Assembly: GCA_963830065.1 (NCBI GenBank)
Contig: CAWHLA010000006.1
Coordinates: 186,001-250,000 of the forward strand
Direction of reading: 5' to 3'
DNA length: 64,000 bases
From: JACCZR01 sp963830065
GTDB lineage: Bacteria; Actinomycetota; Thermoleophilia; Solirubrobacterales; Thermoleophilaceae
In this document: positions 38,307 to 46,742 of the stretch, piece by piece
Layout of the letters: each line of letters begins with the position of its first letter
Numbering within the stretch: position 1 is the first letter of the stretch
The notes under the pieces: generated by a model
Told to the model about the DNA's origin: nothing
Databases searched by the model: none
Seen by the model: the letters and a program-made list of their open reading frames with translations, nothing else
Translations under genes and position numbers: made by a program

Positions 38307-40673
38307 CTGGCACGCGTCCTCTACAAGCTCGGCGGGCTCTCCGCTCGCCACCACTGGTTGGTCATCGGCATCTGGCTGGTGCTGGCCGCCGGCCTGACCG
38401 TGGTGTCGCACTCCATCGGGCGGGACACCAGCGACAACCTGAGCATCCCGGGCTCCGGCGCCAACGCCGCGAAGGACGTCCTGAACGACTCGCTGCCGCA
38501 GCAGGCCAACGGCACCAACCCGGTGGTGTTCAAGGCCAACAAGGGAACGCTCGACAGCGGCGCCAACAAGCAGGCGGTGGACCAGACGGTCGACTCGCTC
38601 AAAAAGGCGCCGCACGTGTCCAAGGTCGTCAGCCCCTACGACGACAACGACGAGGCGCTGAGCAAGGACAAGACGATCGGCTACGCGTCGGTGACGCTCG
38701 ACCTCTCGGCCGCGGACCTCACCGAGGACGAGGCGAACAAGGTGATCGACGCCACCGCGCCCGCGAAGAAGGCCGGGCTGGAGGTGGAGGAGGCCGGCTA
38801 CCTCGGCCAGGCCGTCTCCAAGCCGGCGACCGAGAGCAGCGAACTGATCGGCCTCGTGGCCGCGGTGATCATCCTCATGTTCGCCTTCGGCTCGGTCACG
38901 GCGGCGCTACTGCCGATCGCCACGGCGATCATCAGCCTCGCCACCGGCCTGTCCCTCATCGGGTTCCTCGGCAAGCTGGTCGAGGTGCCGACCGTGGGCC
39001 CCACGCTGGCCACGATGATCGGGCTCGGCGTGGGGATCGACTACGCGCTGTTCATCGTCACGCGCCACAAGCAGGAGCTGCGCAAGGGCGTGGAGGTCGA
39101 GGAGTCGGTGGCGCGGGCGGTGGCCACCTCGGGCAGCGCCGTCCTGTTCGCGGGCGGCACGGTGGTGATCGCGCTCCTGTCCATGGCGGCCGCCAAGATC
39201 CCGCTGGTCACGGCGCTCGGCTACACCGCCGCCGTGACGGTGTTGGTCGCGGTCGCCGCCGCACTCACGCTGCTGCCCGCCCTGCTCAGCGCGCTCGGCC
39301 CGAAGGTGAACTCGCTGCCGGTCCACCTCGGCAAGGAGCACCCCGACGACAAGCAGCCCCACGGCTGGCGCCGTTGGGCCCGCGGCGTGTGCAACCACCC
39401 GTGGCCCGCCGCGATCGCCTCCACGGCCATCCTGCTGATCCTGGCCATCCCCCTGCTGGACCTGCAGCTGGGTCAGACCGACGCGGGCACCGACCCCAAG
39501 GACCAGACCACCCGCAAGGCCTACGACCTCCTGAGCGACGGCTTCGGCCCCGGCGTCAACGGCCCGTTCCTGATCGCAGTGCAGCTCAACCCGGCGGCCA
39601 AGGCCGACCAGAGCAACATCGACAAGGTCAACGACCAGCAGCAGCAGCTCGATCAACAGCAGCAGCAGGCGACCGAGCAGGCGGAGGCCCAGGGAGCGTC
39701 CCCGCAGCAGGCCCAACAGCAGGCCCAACAGAAGACCGCCTCGCAACAGCAGCAGCTCGACGACCAGAAGAAGCAGGCCGAGAATCCCGCCAGCGACCCG
39801 CGGCTGACGACGCTGACCAACGACCTCAAGAAGACGAACGGGGTAAAGGAGGTCTCGGGCACCCAGCTGGACAGCAAGGGGGACGCCGGGGTGATCACGC
39901 TGATCCCGACCACGTCGCCCTCTGACGAGAAGACCGCCGACCTGGTCACCACGCTTCGCGACCAGACGATCCCGCCCGCCGAGAAGGGCGGCCTGACCGC
40001 CGACGTGGGCGGCCAGACGGCCGGGTACGTGGACCTGGCCACCCGCATCTCCTCGAAGCTGCCGCTGGTGATCCTGATCATCATCGCGCTCAGCTTCGTC
40101 CTGCTGCTGATCGCCTTCCGCTCGGTCCTCCTGCCACTCAAGGCCGCCTTCGTGAACCTGCTGTCGGTTGCCGCGGCCTACGGCGTGCTGACCGCCGTGT
40201 TCCAGAAGGGCTGGGGCGCGGAGCTGATCGGCCTGGACGGCCCGGTGCCGATCCAGAGCTTCGTGCCGTTGTTCATGTTCGCGATCCTGTTCGGGCTCTC
40301 GATGGACTACGAGGTGTTCCTGCTCAGCCAGGTCAAGGAGCACTACGAGGAGGACGGCAACACCCACAACGCGGTCGTCGACGGCCTGGCCAACACCGGG
40401 CGGGTCATCACCTCGGCGGCGCTGATCATGGTGTTCGTCTTCTCCAGCTTCGTGCTCAATGGGGATCCCCAGGTCAAGCAGTTCGGTCTGGGCATGGCGG
40501 TGGCCATCGCGGTGGACTCGACCATCGTGCGCTGCCTGCTCGTGCCGGCGCTGATGGTGCTGATAGGCAAGGCGATCTGGTGGCTGCCGCACTGGCTCGA
40601 CCGCGCATTGCCGAAGATCAGCATCGAGGGCGAGGAGTTCCTACGTGAGCGCCCTGATCCCGCTCAGCCGTGA
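38307..40673 (+). CDS. MMPL-family RND transporter
   Basis: 788 residues from CTG 38307 (LARVLYKLGGLSARHHWLV fits the family N-terminus MARxLYxLG); the first ordinary start, TTG 38358, would begin inside TM1. Twelve membrane segments in two halves, with ATMIGLGVGIDYALFIVTRH and ILFGLSMDYEVFLLSQVKEH containing the proton-relay Asp-Tyr pairs. The first porter domain is typical; the second carries a Gln-rich helical insert (39633-39785, for example QQQQQATEQAEAQ). Exports lipids or hydrophobic molecules in actinobacteria. Overlaps the acyltransferase gene by 29 bases. Confidence 0.9.
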   Translation: MARVLYKLGGLSARHHWLVIGIWLVLAAGLTVVSHSIGRDTSDNLSIPGSGANAAKDVLNDSLPQQANGTNPVVFKANKGTLDSGANKQAVDQTVDSLKKAPHVSKVVSPYDDNDEALSKDKTIGYASVTLDLSAADLTEDEANKVIDATAPAKKAGLEVEEAGYLGQAVSKPATESSELIGLVAAVIILMFAFGSVTAALLPIATAIISLATGLSLIGFLGKLVEVPTVGPTLATMIGLGVGIDYALFIVTRHKQELRKGVEVEESVARAVATSGSAVLFAGGTVVIALLSMAAAKIPLVTALGYTAAVTVLVAVAAALTLLPALLSALGPKVNSLPVHLGKEHPDDKQPHGWRRWARGVCNHPWPAAIASTAILLILAIPLLDLQLGQTDAGTDPKDQTTRKAYDLLSDGFGPGVNGPFLIAVQLNPAAKADQSNIDKVNDQQQQLDQQQQQATEQAEAQGASPQQAQQQAQQKTASQQQQLDDQKKQAENPASDPRLTTLTNDLKKTNGVKEVSGTQLDSKGDAGVITLIPTTSPSDEKTADLVTTLRDQTIPPAEKGGLTADVGGQTAGYVDLATRISSKLPLVILIIIALSFVLLLIAFRSVLLPLKAAFVNLLSVAAAYGVLTAVFQKGWGAELIGLDGPVPIQSFVPLFMFAILFGLSMDYEVFLLSQVKEHYEEDGNTHNAVVDGLANTGRVITSAALIMVFVFSSFVLNGDPQVKQFGLGMAVAIAVDSTIVRCLLVPALMVLIGKAIWWLPHWLDRALPKISIEGEEFLRERPDPAQP

Positions 40674-41865
40674 GGACCGCGAGATCCTCGCGCTCGAGAG
40701 CGCGACCGTCGCGGGCCACACCGCCAAGGTCGTCATGCTCGGCGAGCGAGCCCCCACCCTGGAGGAGCTACGCCGGTCGGTAGCCGCCCGGCTCCCCGCA
40801 ATGCTGAAGTGGCGGCTGGGTGGCACCGCCGAGCAGCCGGCGTGGGAGGAAGACGAGGGCTTCAGCATCGAGCGGCACGTGGGCGAGGCCGAGGAGACTG
40901 GCCCGTTGCCCGAGGTTGTGGCGCGGCTGTTCGAGCAGCGCCTCGACCGCGCGCAGCCCTTGTGGCGGATCGACCTGGTCCCGCTCCCCGAAGGGCGCGC
41001 GGCGCTGGTGTGGCGGATCCATCACGCGCTCGCCGACGGCCAGACCTGCATGCGGCTGGCCGACGAGGTCCTGTGGGACTCGCCCCCCGAGTCGCGGCCC
41101 GCGGCGGCGGCGGACGACGAGCAGCGTCGACGCGCCCACCTGGCCGGGTTCGTGCGGCGGGAGTTCGTTCCTGGCGGTGCCCGGTCACCGTTCGACGGCT
41201 CGATCGGAGAGGAGCGCCGGGTGGCCTTTGCCGCTGTGCCGCTGCGCGCGCTGCACGACGCGGCCAGGAAGCTGGCCGGCGCCACCCTCAACGACGCGGT
41301 GCTGGCGGTGACCGCCGGCGCGCTGCGCCGCTGGACGGAGGCCCATCACGGCCAGCTGGCGCCACTACGGGCGCGCGTACCGGTGAGCCTGCACCGCCAA
41401 GACGAGGACGCCGGCAACCGCGACTCCTACTTCTGCGTCGCGCTGCCCCTGTCGGAGACCGACCCGGTCGCCCGCCTGCGGGCGACCCACGCTGAGGCGG
41501 CCGAGCGCAAGACCGAGCACGACGCCGAGGAGATGGACCGGCTGCTGCGCGAGCTGGCGCAGGTCTCACCGAGCCTGGAGCGCCTGTGCGAGCGCTTCGA
41601 GGCTTCGCCACGGGAGTTCGCGCTCAGCGTTTCCAACGTTCGCGGGCCGGCCCAGCCGGTCAGCGTCCTTGGCGCACCGGTCACGCACCTGCACTTCGTG
41701 GCCGAGATCGGCGAGCGCCACGCGCTGCGCGTCTCGGTCAACTCGTTTGCAGACGAGCTCAGCTTCGGGCTCTGCGCGGACCCCGCGATCGTCGACGGCC
41801 TCGACGCGATGGCCGCCGGCGTGGCCGCCGAGGCCCAGTCGCTGATCGCAGCGGCCGGCCGGTAG
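40645..41865 (+). CDS. WS/DGAT-type wax ester synthase/acyltransferase
   Basis: 406 residues. The condensing active site HHALADG (His126-His127-x3-Asp131-Gly) sits in VWRIHHALADGQTCMRLADE. FALSVSNVRGPAQPVSVLGA matches the second conserved motif (NxRGP). Esterifies acyl-CoA onto alcohols or diacylglycerol to make storage or surface lipids. GTG start behind GAGGAG. The MMPL gene ends 29 bases inside it, so the two are co-transcribed: an acyltransferase with a lipid exporter. The length is somewhat below the 450-470 typical of WS/DGAT. Confidence 0.85.
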   Translation: MSALIPLSREDREILALESATVAGHTAKVVMLGERAPTLEELRRSVAARLPAMLKWRLGGTAEQPAWEEDEGFSIERHVGEAEETGPLPEVVARLFEQRLDRAQPLWRIDLVPLPEGRAALVWRIHHALADGQTCMRLADEVLWDSPPESRPAAAADDEQRRRAHLAGFVRREFVPGGARSPFDGSIGEERRVAFAAVPLRALHDAARKLAGATLNDAVLAVTAGALRRWTEAHHGQLAPLRARVPVSLHRQDEDAGNRDSYFCVALPLSETDPVARLRATHAEAAERKTEHDAEEMDRLLRELAQVSPSLERLCERFEASPREFALSVSNVRGPAQPVSVLGAPVTHLHFVAEIGERHALRVSVNSFADELSFGLCADPAIVDGLDAMAAGVAAEAQSLIAAAGR

Positions 41866-41867
41866 AG

Positions 41868-42167
41868 CTACTTCTGCTTCTTCGCGGGGGCGCTCTTCTT
41901 CGCCGGCGTGCGCTTCTTCGCCCGCGTGCGCTTCTTCGCCGGAGCGGGCTTCGTCTTGCCCCACTTCAGCTCGACTTCGAGCTCCCACTCGTCGTCCTGC
42001 ACCTCGATCTCGAGCTTGAAGTCGACCTTGTCGGGCACGTCGATCGAGAAGCTCAGATCGCCGCGCTCGTACTCGACCTCCTTGCCCTTGGCCAGCGCAG
42101 TGGCCAGCGTTCGCAGCCGGGCGGCGGCCTCCGTTCGGGACACTTGCTCCTTCTCGGTGATCTCCAT
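41868..42167 (-). CDS. Amphi-Trp domain protein with histone-like basic tail
   Basis: 99 residues. The amphi-Trp domain is ISLxx-type: VSRTEAAARLRTLATALAKG, YERGDLSFSIDVPDKVDF and DDEWELEVELKWGK. It is followed by a 26-residue tail with a repeated K-K-R/T-P-A pattern (PAPAKKRTRAKKRTPAKKSA). The domain function is unknown; tails of this sort bind nucleic acid. Its ATG is four bases after the exonuclease III gene stop, so they form an operon and the protein may contact DNA near repair sites (inference). Confidence 0.8.
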   Translation of the reverse strand: MEITEKEQVSRTEAAARLRTLATALAKGKEVEYERGDLSFSIDVPDKVDFKLEIEVQDDEWELEVELKWGKTKPAPAKKRTRAKKRTPAKKSAPAKKQK

Positions 42168-42171
42168 CGGG

Positions 42172-42942
42172 TCAGTCTCCCAGCTCACACAGCAGCGGTG
42201 CGTGATCCGACGGCTTCGGCCCCTTGCGAAAGCCGCGGTCGATCCCGCAGCTCTCCAGCCGGGCCGCCAGCGGCGGCGTGAGCAGGAAGGCGTCGATACG
42301 CAGCCCCATCTTGCGGTGGAAATGGCCCTGCCGGTAGTCCCACCAGGTGAAGCCCTGCTCATCGGGATGCAGCTCGCGGAAGGCGTCGACCGTGCCCGCC
42401 TCCAGCAGCCCGGCGAAGCGCTCGCGCTCGGCCGGGGTCACGTGCGTCTCGCCGGCGAACGCCGTCGGGTCGTAGACGTCGAGGTCGGTGGGGCAGACGT
42501 TGAAGTCGCCGGCCACGACCAGCTCGCGGTCGGACAGCTCGCGGATGCGTGCCGCCGCGGCCTCCAGGAAGCGCAGCTTGTCCTCGTAGTGCGGTGACTC
42601 CGGCGTGCGGCCGTTGGGCACGTAGACCGACACCAGCCGCATCCCGTCCACGTCCGCCTCGATCCAGCGCGCCTCGTCGGCGGCCACCTCGCCCTCCAAC
42701 CCCATCCGGGCCTGGGACAGCGACCGGTCCACCGGCACCGCGACGGCCACGCCGGCCCAGCGCCCGGCGCTGTGATGCTCGGCCTTGTAGCCCGCCGCCT
42801 CCAGCTCGAGGTGGGGAAACGCGTCGGGCTCGGTCTTGGTCTCCTGGAGCAGCAGCACGTCGGGTTGGTGGGCCTCCAGCAGCTCCAGCACCCGCGGCAT
42901 GCGCGCCTTGAGCGAGTTCACGTTCCAGGTGACGAGCTTCAT
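42172..42942 (-). CDS. xth: Exodeoxyribonuclease III
   Basis: 256 residues. EEP fold motifs: LVTWNVNSLKARMPRVLELL, LLLQETKTEPDAF (metal Glu), SVYVPNGRTPESPHYEDKLR, VAGDFNVCPTDLDVYDP, and SDHAPLLCEL (catalytic Asp-His). AP endonuclease and 3' exonuclease in base excision repair. Start at 42942 with TAGGGT (minus strand of 42951-42956) eight bases upstream: leaderless. Divergent from the Nei glycosylase gene; both serve base excision repair. Confidence 0.93.
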   Translation of the reverse strand: MKLVTWNVNSLKARMPRVLELLEAHQPDVLLLQETKTEPDAFPHLELEAAGYKAEHHSAGRWAGVAVAVPVDRSLSQARMGLEGEVAADEARWIEADVDGMRLVSVYVPNGRTPESPHYEDKLRFLEAAAARIRELSDRELVVAGDFNVCPTDLDVYDPTAFAGETHVTPAERERFAGLLEAGTVDAFRELHPDEQGFTWWDYRQGHFHRKMGLRIDAFLLTPPLAARLESCGIDRGFRKGPKPSDHAPLLCELGD

Positions 42943-42950
42943 CGCAGGCC

Positions 42951-42960
42951 ACCCTAGAGT
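42951..42960. promoter_or_regulatory. Overlapping divergent -10 boxes for xth and nei
   Basis: ACCCTAGAGT holds TAGAGT (42955-42960, rightward, seven bases before ATG 42968) and, on the minus strand, TAGGGT (42951-42956, eight bases before the xth ATG). The two hexamers share the central TA, so polymerase can face only one way at a time. Confidence 0.5.
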
Positions 42961-42967
42961 CGGCTCG

Positions 42968-43744
42968 ATGCCCGAAGGCGACACCCTTCACCACGCCGCC
43001 AAGCGGGTCGGCGCCGCGTTGGTGGGGACCGAGATCTTGTCGATCGAGACCCCCCACCCCCGCCACCGCATGGACCGCTGGCCCGAGCGCCTGGCCGGAC
43101 GCGGCGTGCGCGGCGTGGACGCCCGCGGCAAGCACCTGTTCATCCGTTTCGAGGGCGATCTGACCGTTCACTCGCACCTGCGCATGACCGGCCGCTGGAG
43201 CGTGTACCGCCCGGGTCAGCGCTGGACCCGCTCGCCGCGCCGCGCCTGGCTGGTGGTGCGCACGGCCGAGCACGAGGTGGTTCAGTTCGACGGGCCCGTG
43301 CTGGAGCTGATGACCGACTCGCGCACCCGCTTCGACCTGCGACTGGCCGCCCTCGGGCCCGACATCGTGGCCGAGGACTTCGACGAGGGCGCCGTCCTGC
43401 GCCGCCTTCGCGAGGACGATCCCACCCGCGGGATCGGCGATGCGCTGCTCGACCAGCGGATCCTCGCCGGCATCGGGAACCTGTGGAAGAGCGAGGCCTG
43501 CTTCCTGTCCGGCGTCGACCCCTGGCGCCCGACCGGGAAGGTGACCGACGCCGAAGTGCTGGAGACCGTGCGCGGTGTACGCCCGCTCATGCAGCACTCT
43601 GCGCGCGATGGCTTTCAGGCGCGCGAGCCGCAGGTCTACGAACGCACGGGCCGCCCCTGCCCTCGCTGCGGCACGATCATCCGGTCCCGCGGGCAGGGCG
43701 ACGACAACCGCACCACGTTCTGGTGCCCGGGGTGCCAGTCGTGA
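42968..43744 (+). CDS. nei: Formamidopyrimidine-DNA glycosylase/endonuclease VIII family (Nei)
   Basis: 258 residues. N-terminal PEGDTLHHAAKRVGAAL carries the catalytic Pro2-Glu3; the H2TH region is DDPTRGIGDALLDQRILAGI; the zinc finger ends the protein (CPRCGTIIRSRGQGDDNRTT, then CPGC). Removes oxidised pyrimidines and purines and nicks the strand. ATG at 42968 with a leaderless -10 box. Ends in TGA overlapping the GTG of the GDPD gene (GTGA). Confidence 0.92.
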   Translation: MPEGDTLHHAAKRVGAALVGTEILSIETPHPRHRMDRWPERLAGRGVRGVDARGKHLFIRFEGDLTVHSHLRMTGRWSVYRPGQRWTRSPRRAWLVVRTAEHEVVQFDGPVLELMTDSRTRFDLRLAALGPDIVAEDFDEGAVLRRLREDDPTRGIGDALLDQRILAGIGNLWKSEACFLSGVDPWRPTGKVTDAEVLETVRGVRPLMQHSARDGFQAREPQVYERTGRPCPRCGTIIRSRGQGDDNRTTFWCPGCQS

Positions 43745-44433
43745 AGCGGGTCGGGCACAAGGGCGCGGACCACGTTGCCCCCGGCAACACCCTGGCCAGC
43801 TTCGAGTCCGCGCTGGAGCACGGCGTCGACATGATCGAGTTCGACGTGCTCCGCCTGCGCGACGGCCGCCTGGTGCTGGCCCACGACCCGAAGGACGCCG
43901 GCGAGCGAGAGCCGCTCACGCTCGACGAGGGGCTCGACATCTTCGCCGGAGAGGCCTACGCCGGGGTCGAGCTCGACGTGGACATGAAGATCCCCGGCTA
44001 CGAGCGCGAGGTGGTCGAAGGCCTGCGCGCGCGAGGCCTGACCGAGCGCTCGCTCATCTCCACGATGTACCGCGACAGCCTCGCGCTGGTCGGCGCCCTC
44101 GAACCCGAGGTCAAGCGCGGCTGGTCGTATCCCAACGTGCGACGTGACTACACCCGCAGCGTCCTGGCTCCGGCGGCGCTGGTGCTGCTGCAGATCTGGA
44201 GGGCCCGGCTGCCCGAGCGCGCGGCGCGCATGATCCGCGCGGGCGACTGCGAGGCGCTGATGGCGCACTTCCGGCTGATCACGCCCCGGCTGGTACGCGC
44301 GGTGAAGGAAGCCGGCGGCGAGCTCTACGTCTGGACGGTCGACGACGCCGACCACATCAAGCGTCTCGAGGCGCTGGGCGTCGCCGGAATCATCACCAAC
44401 GACCCGCGCCTCTTCGCTCCCGCGCGGGTCTAG
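43741..44433 (+). CDS. Glycerophosphodiester phosphodiesterase (GDPD family)
   Basis: 230 residues. HKGADHVAPGNTLASFESAL (first catalytic His with the GNT box), MIEFDVLRLRDGRLVLAHDP (metal Glu-Asp and His), and ELDVDMKIPG with a final YVWTVDDADHIKRLEALGVA. Hydrolyses glycerophosphodiesters to glycerol-3-phosphate. It lacks a signal peptide, so intracellular. GTG start overlaps nei. Stop shares CTAG with the convergent secreted-protein gene. Confidence 0.9.
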   Translation: MKRVGHKGADHVAPGNTLASFESALEHGVDMIEFDVLRLRDGRLVLAHDPKDAGEREPLTLDEGLDIFAGEAYAGVELDVDMKIPGYEREVVEGLRARGLTERSLISTMYRDSLALVGALEPEVKRGWSYPNVRRDYTRSVLAPAALVLLQIWRARLPERAARMIRAGDCEALMAHFRLITPRLVRAVKEAGGELYVWTVDDADHIKRLEALGVAGIITNDPRLFAPARV

Positions 44434-44990
44434 CGCACGGTGCAGGCGCCGAGGGAGAGGCCCTCGCCGCCCTTCACGTTCGTCAGCCCCGAGCGCGTCA
44501 CCTGGGTGGAGCGCTTGGCCGTGACCCAGCGGCGGAACACTCGCTTGCGGCGCACGACGGTCCTGCCGCCGCGTTTCACCCGCACGCGCTTGCTCCGGTA
44601 AGCCTTCTTCTTCCACTCCATGTCGGCCACCCCGCGCAGGAGGAACGACCCTCCCGACTTGGGCGGGTTGACGCGGAAGGTCCAGCCGCCCTGACGGTCG
44701 CGCCGGGCGGAGCCGAGGTACAGCTTGGGCGAGCGACCGCCCGCTACCGGCTGCCATCCCTCGCGGTGATACTGAAGCCGGAAGCGCACGTACATCCGCT
44801 TGCCGGTGCCGTCTCCCGGCATCGCGGCCCGGACCCCGACGCGGTCGGGGAACTTCGCGCTGTCGCAGGCGTTCACGGTGGCCCAGAGGTCCGTGGGCAG
44901 CGCGGCGCCGGCCGAGGCCGGGGCTGCGAGGACGATCAGGAGGAGGGCGGGAACTACTAGGCGCTTCACGGTCTTGGCTTCATCGGCCAT
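44430..44990 (-). CDS. Secreted protein of unknown function, basic C-terminal half
   Basis: 186 residues from ATG 44990; GTG 44969 (KRLVVPALLLIVLAAPASAG) may be the true start and gives a neater signal peptide. The mature protein has an N-terminal stretch with Cys-containing LWATVNACDSAKFPDR, an aromatic/basic middle (QYHREGWQPVAGG), and a C-terminal half rich in Arg/Lys (KRVRVKRGGRTVVRRKRVFR). A second Cys near the end (GACTVR) may pair with the first. No domain recognised. Resembles secreted beta-sandwich proteins in strand spacing only. Confidence 0.65.
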   Translation of the reverse strand: MADEAKTVKRLVVPALLLIVLAAPASAGAALPTDLWATVNACDSAKFPDRVGVRAAMPGDGTGKRMYVRFRLQYHREGWQPVAGGRSPKLYLGSARRDRQGGWTFRVNPPKSGGSFLLRGVADMEWKKKAYRSKRVRVKRGGRTVVRRKRVFRRWVTAKRSTQVTRSGLTNVKGGEGLSLGACTVR

Positions 44991-45025
44991 GGGTCAAGGT
45001 GGCTTGAGGGATTGGGAGAATCGCT

Positions 45026-45598
45026 GTGATGGATCCTCGGCCCCAGCGTAGTGGGGATGTGAACGAGGCCCTGGCGCAACCTTTGCCCGCCGCCGCCGTT
45101 CGGCGAGAGGCCGACAGCTTCGAGGCCCTGTACGAGCGCACCTTCCCCCGCGTGTACGCCTACGTGGCCTCTCTGCTGCGCGATCGGGCCGCCGCCGAGG
45201 ACGTGACCGCCCAGGCCTTCGAGCGGGCCTACCGAAAGCGCCGGGGCTACCGCCCCTCGCGGGGCAGCGCCGAGGCCTGGCTGTTCGGAATCGCTCGCAA
45301 CGCGGCCCTGGACGAGCTGCGCCGGCGCAAGCGTCGGGCGACCCTGGAGGGCGACGTCGAGGACGTCGCCTCCCCCACGCTCGACGACCACGCCGAGACC
45401 GCCCTGCGCCGCGAGGTGGTCCGCACCGCGCTCGCCGACCTCGACGGCTCCGAACGCGATTTGGTGGCGCTGAAGTTCCAGGGCGGCCTCTCCAACACCG
45501 AGATCGCGTCGGCGCTGGGCCTGTCGGAGTCCAACGTGGGCACCAAGCTGCACCGCGCGGTCACCAAGCTGAGGGAGGCCTGCCATGACGCAGCCTGA
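45026..45598 (+). CDS. ECF RNA polymerase sigma factor
   Basis: 190 residues. Region 2 (FEALYERTFPRVYAYVASLL, DVTAQAFERAYRKRRGYRPS), region 4 (LVALKFQGGLSNTEIASALG, LSESNVGTKLHRAVTKLREA). The DUF4349 protein gene starts 14 bases before this stop, so it is probably the membrane-bound anti-sigma partner. ATG preceded by a few weakly purine-rich bases. Confidence 0.9.
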   Translation: MMDPRPQRSGDVNEALAQPLPAAAVRREADSFEALYERTFPRVYAYVASLLRDRAAAEDVTAQAFERAYRKRRGYRPSRGSAEAWLFGIARNAALDELRRRKRRATLEGDVEDVASPTLDDHAETALRREVVRTALADLDGSERDLVALKFQGGLSNTEIASALGLSESNVGTKLHRAVTKLREACHDAA

Positions 45599-46732
45599 CA
45601 CCGACCTGGCCCTGATCGACGCCGCCCTGGCCGAGGACCGCGTGACCAGCGTGGACCCCGCCGAGCGCGAGCTGCAGGAGCTGGCCCTGGCGCTGCGGGC
45701 CGACTCCCCCGAGCCGCGCCCGGCCTTCACCGACGAGCTGGGCGAGCGGGTGCGCGAGGGCTTTCCGCGCACCGGGCCCGCCCGGCGCGTCAGCAGGCTG
45801 GCCGAGCGCCTGCCGCGCCCGCGCCGGCTGCTGCCGGTGATGGCCGCGGCCGCCACGCTGCTGATCGCGCTCGCCGTCGCCCTGCCCCTGCTCAGCGGCG
45901 GTGGTGGTGGCGACGCGATGACCGGCGACGGAGCAGCGCCCTCGTCTGAGTCCGCACAGCCCCCGGCGGCGGAGAGCCGGTCGCGCTCGGGCATGAGCCA
46001 GGCGCCCTCGCCCGTCCCGCCGCCCGGCGGGCCGGGAACTTCGACCCCGGCCGCGGCCAACGGAGCATCGAGCGCTCGGCCTCCTTGTCCCTGGAGGCCC
46101 CCGACGACGAGCTCGACCGTGTCGCCGAGGGCGTGGGCAAGGTGGCCGACCGCCAGCGCGGCTTCGTCCTGCGCTCGTCGGTCTCCAGCGGCAGCGACTC
46201 GGGCGGGGGCAGCCTCGACCTGCGGGTGCCGGCGGACCGCCTCCGCGACACACTGCGCGACCTGTCCGCGCTGGGCAAGGTGCGCTCGCGCAGCGAGTCG
46301 GGCCAGGACGTGACCGCCTCTGTGGTGGGTGCCTCCGACCGGCTCGAGTCCGCCCGAGCGGAGCGAGCCAGCCTGCTGCGGCGCCTGCGCCGGGCCGGCA
46401 GCGACACCCAGGCCGAGAGCCTGCGCCAGCGCTTGGACGCGAACGCGATCGAGATCCGGCGGCTGCGGACCGAGCTGCGCTCGCTGAGGCTGCGGACCAA
46501 CTACGCGGCGATCACCGTCACCCTGTCCGACGGCTCCCGGGGCGATGCACTCGGCGGGCCGCAGGACAGCACGAAGGACGCGCTCGACGATGCGGCTTCC
46601 TCGCTCCAGAGCTCCCTGAACTTCCTGCTGCGCGCCGCGGGCGCTCTGCTCCCCCTCGGGTTGCTGCTGGCCGCGGCGCTGTTGGGCGGACGAGGCCTGA
46701 TGCGGCGGCGCAGGGAGTCCGCCCTCGCCTAG
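45585..46732 (+). CDS. DUF4349 membrane protein, putative anti-sigma factor (frameshift near 46025)
   Basis: N-terminal cytosolic part (residues 1-85, Ala/Glu-rich like anti-sigma zinc-free regions), one membrane segment (LLPVMAAAATLLIALAVALP), then Pro/Ser linker. The frame changes within CCCGCCCGGCGGGCCGG (about 46015-46035): before it GPGTSTPAAANG, after it QRSIERSASLSLEAP, the start of the DUF4349 domain (LRSSVSSGSDSGGGSLDLRV) with a helical hairpin and C-terminal membrane segment. One base restored gives about 382 residues. Overlapping the sigma gene suggests it sequesters that sigma at the membrane (inference). Confidence 0.78.
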
Positions 46733-46742
46733 AGTCACAGGC

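Noticed and set aside
39633..39785. CAG-rich tract considered as a microsatellite or CRISPR-like repeat
   Set aside because: It is in frame within the MMPL protein, with irregular codons for Gln; no constant spacer-repeat structure.
38907..40592. A 561-residue open frame antisense to the MMPL gene
   Set aside because: Its sequence is mostly repeated Leu, Gly, His and Gln derived from antisense of transmembrane codons; no motif.
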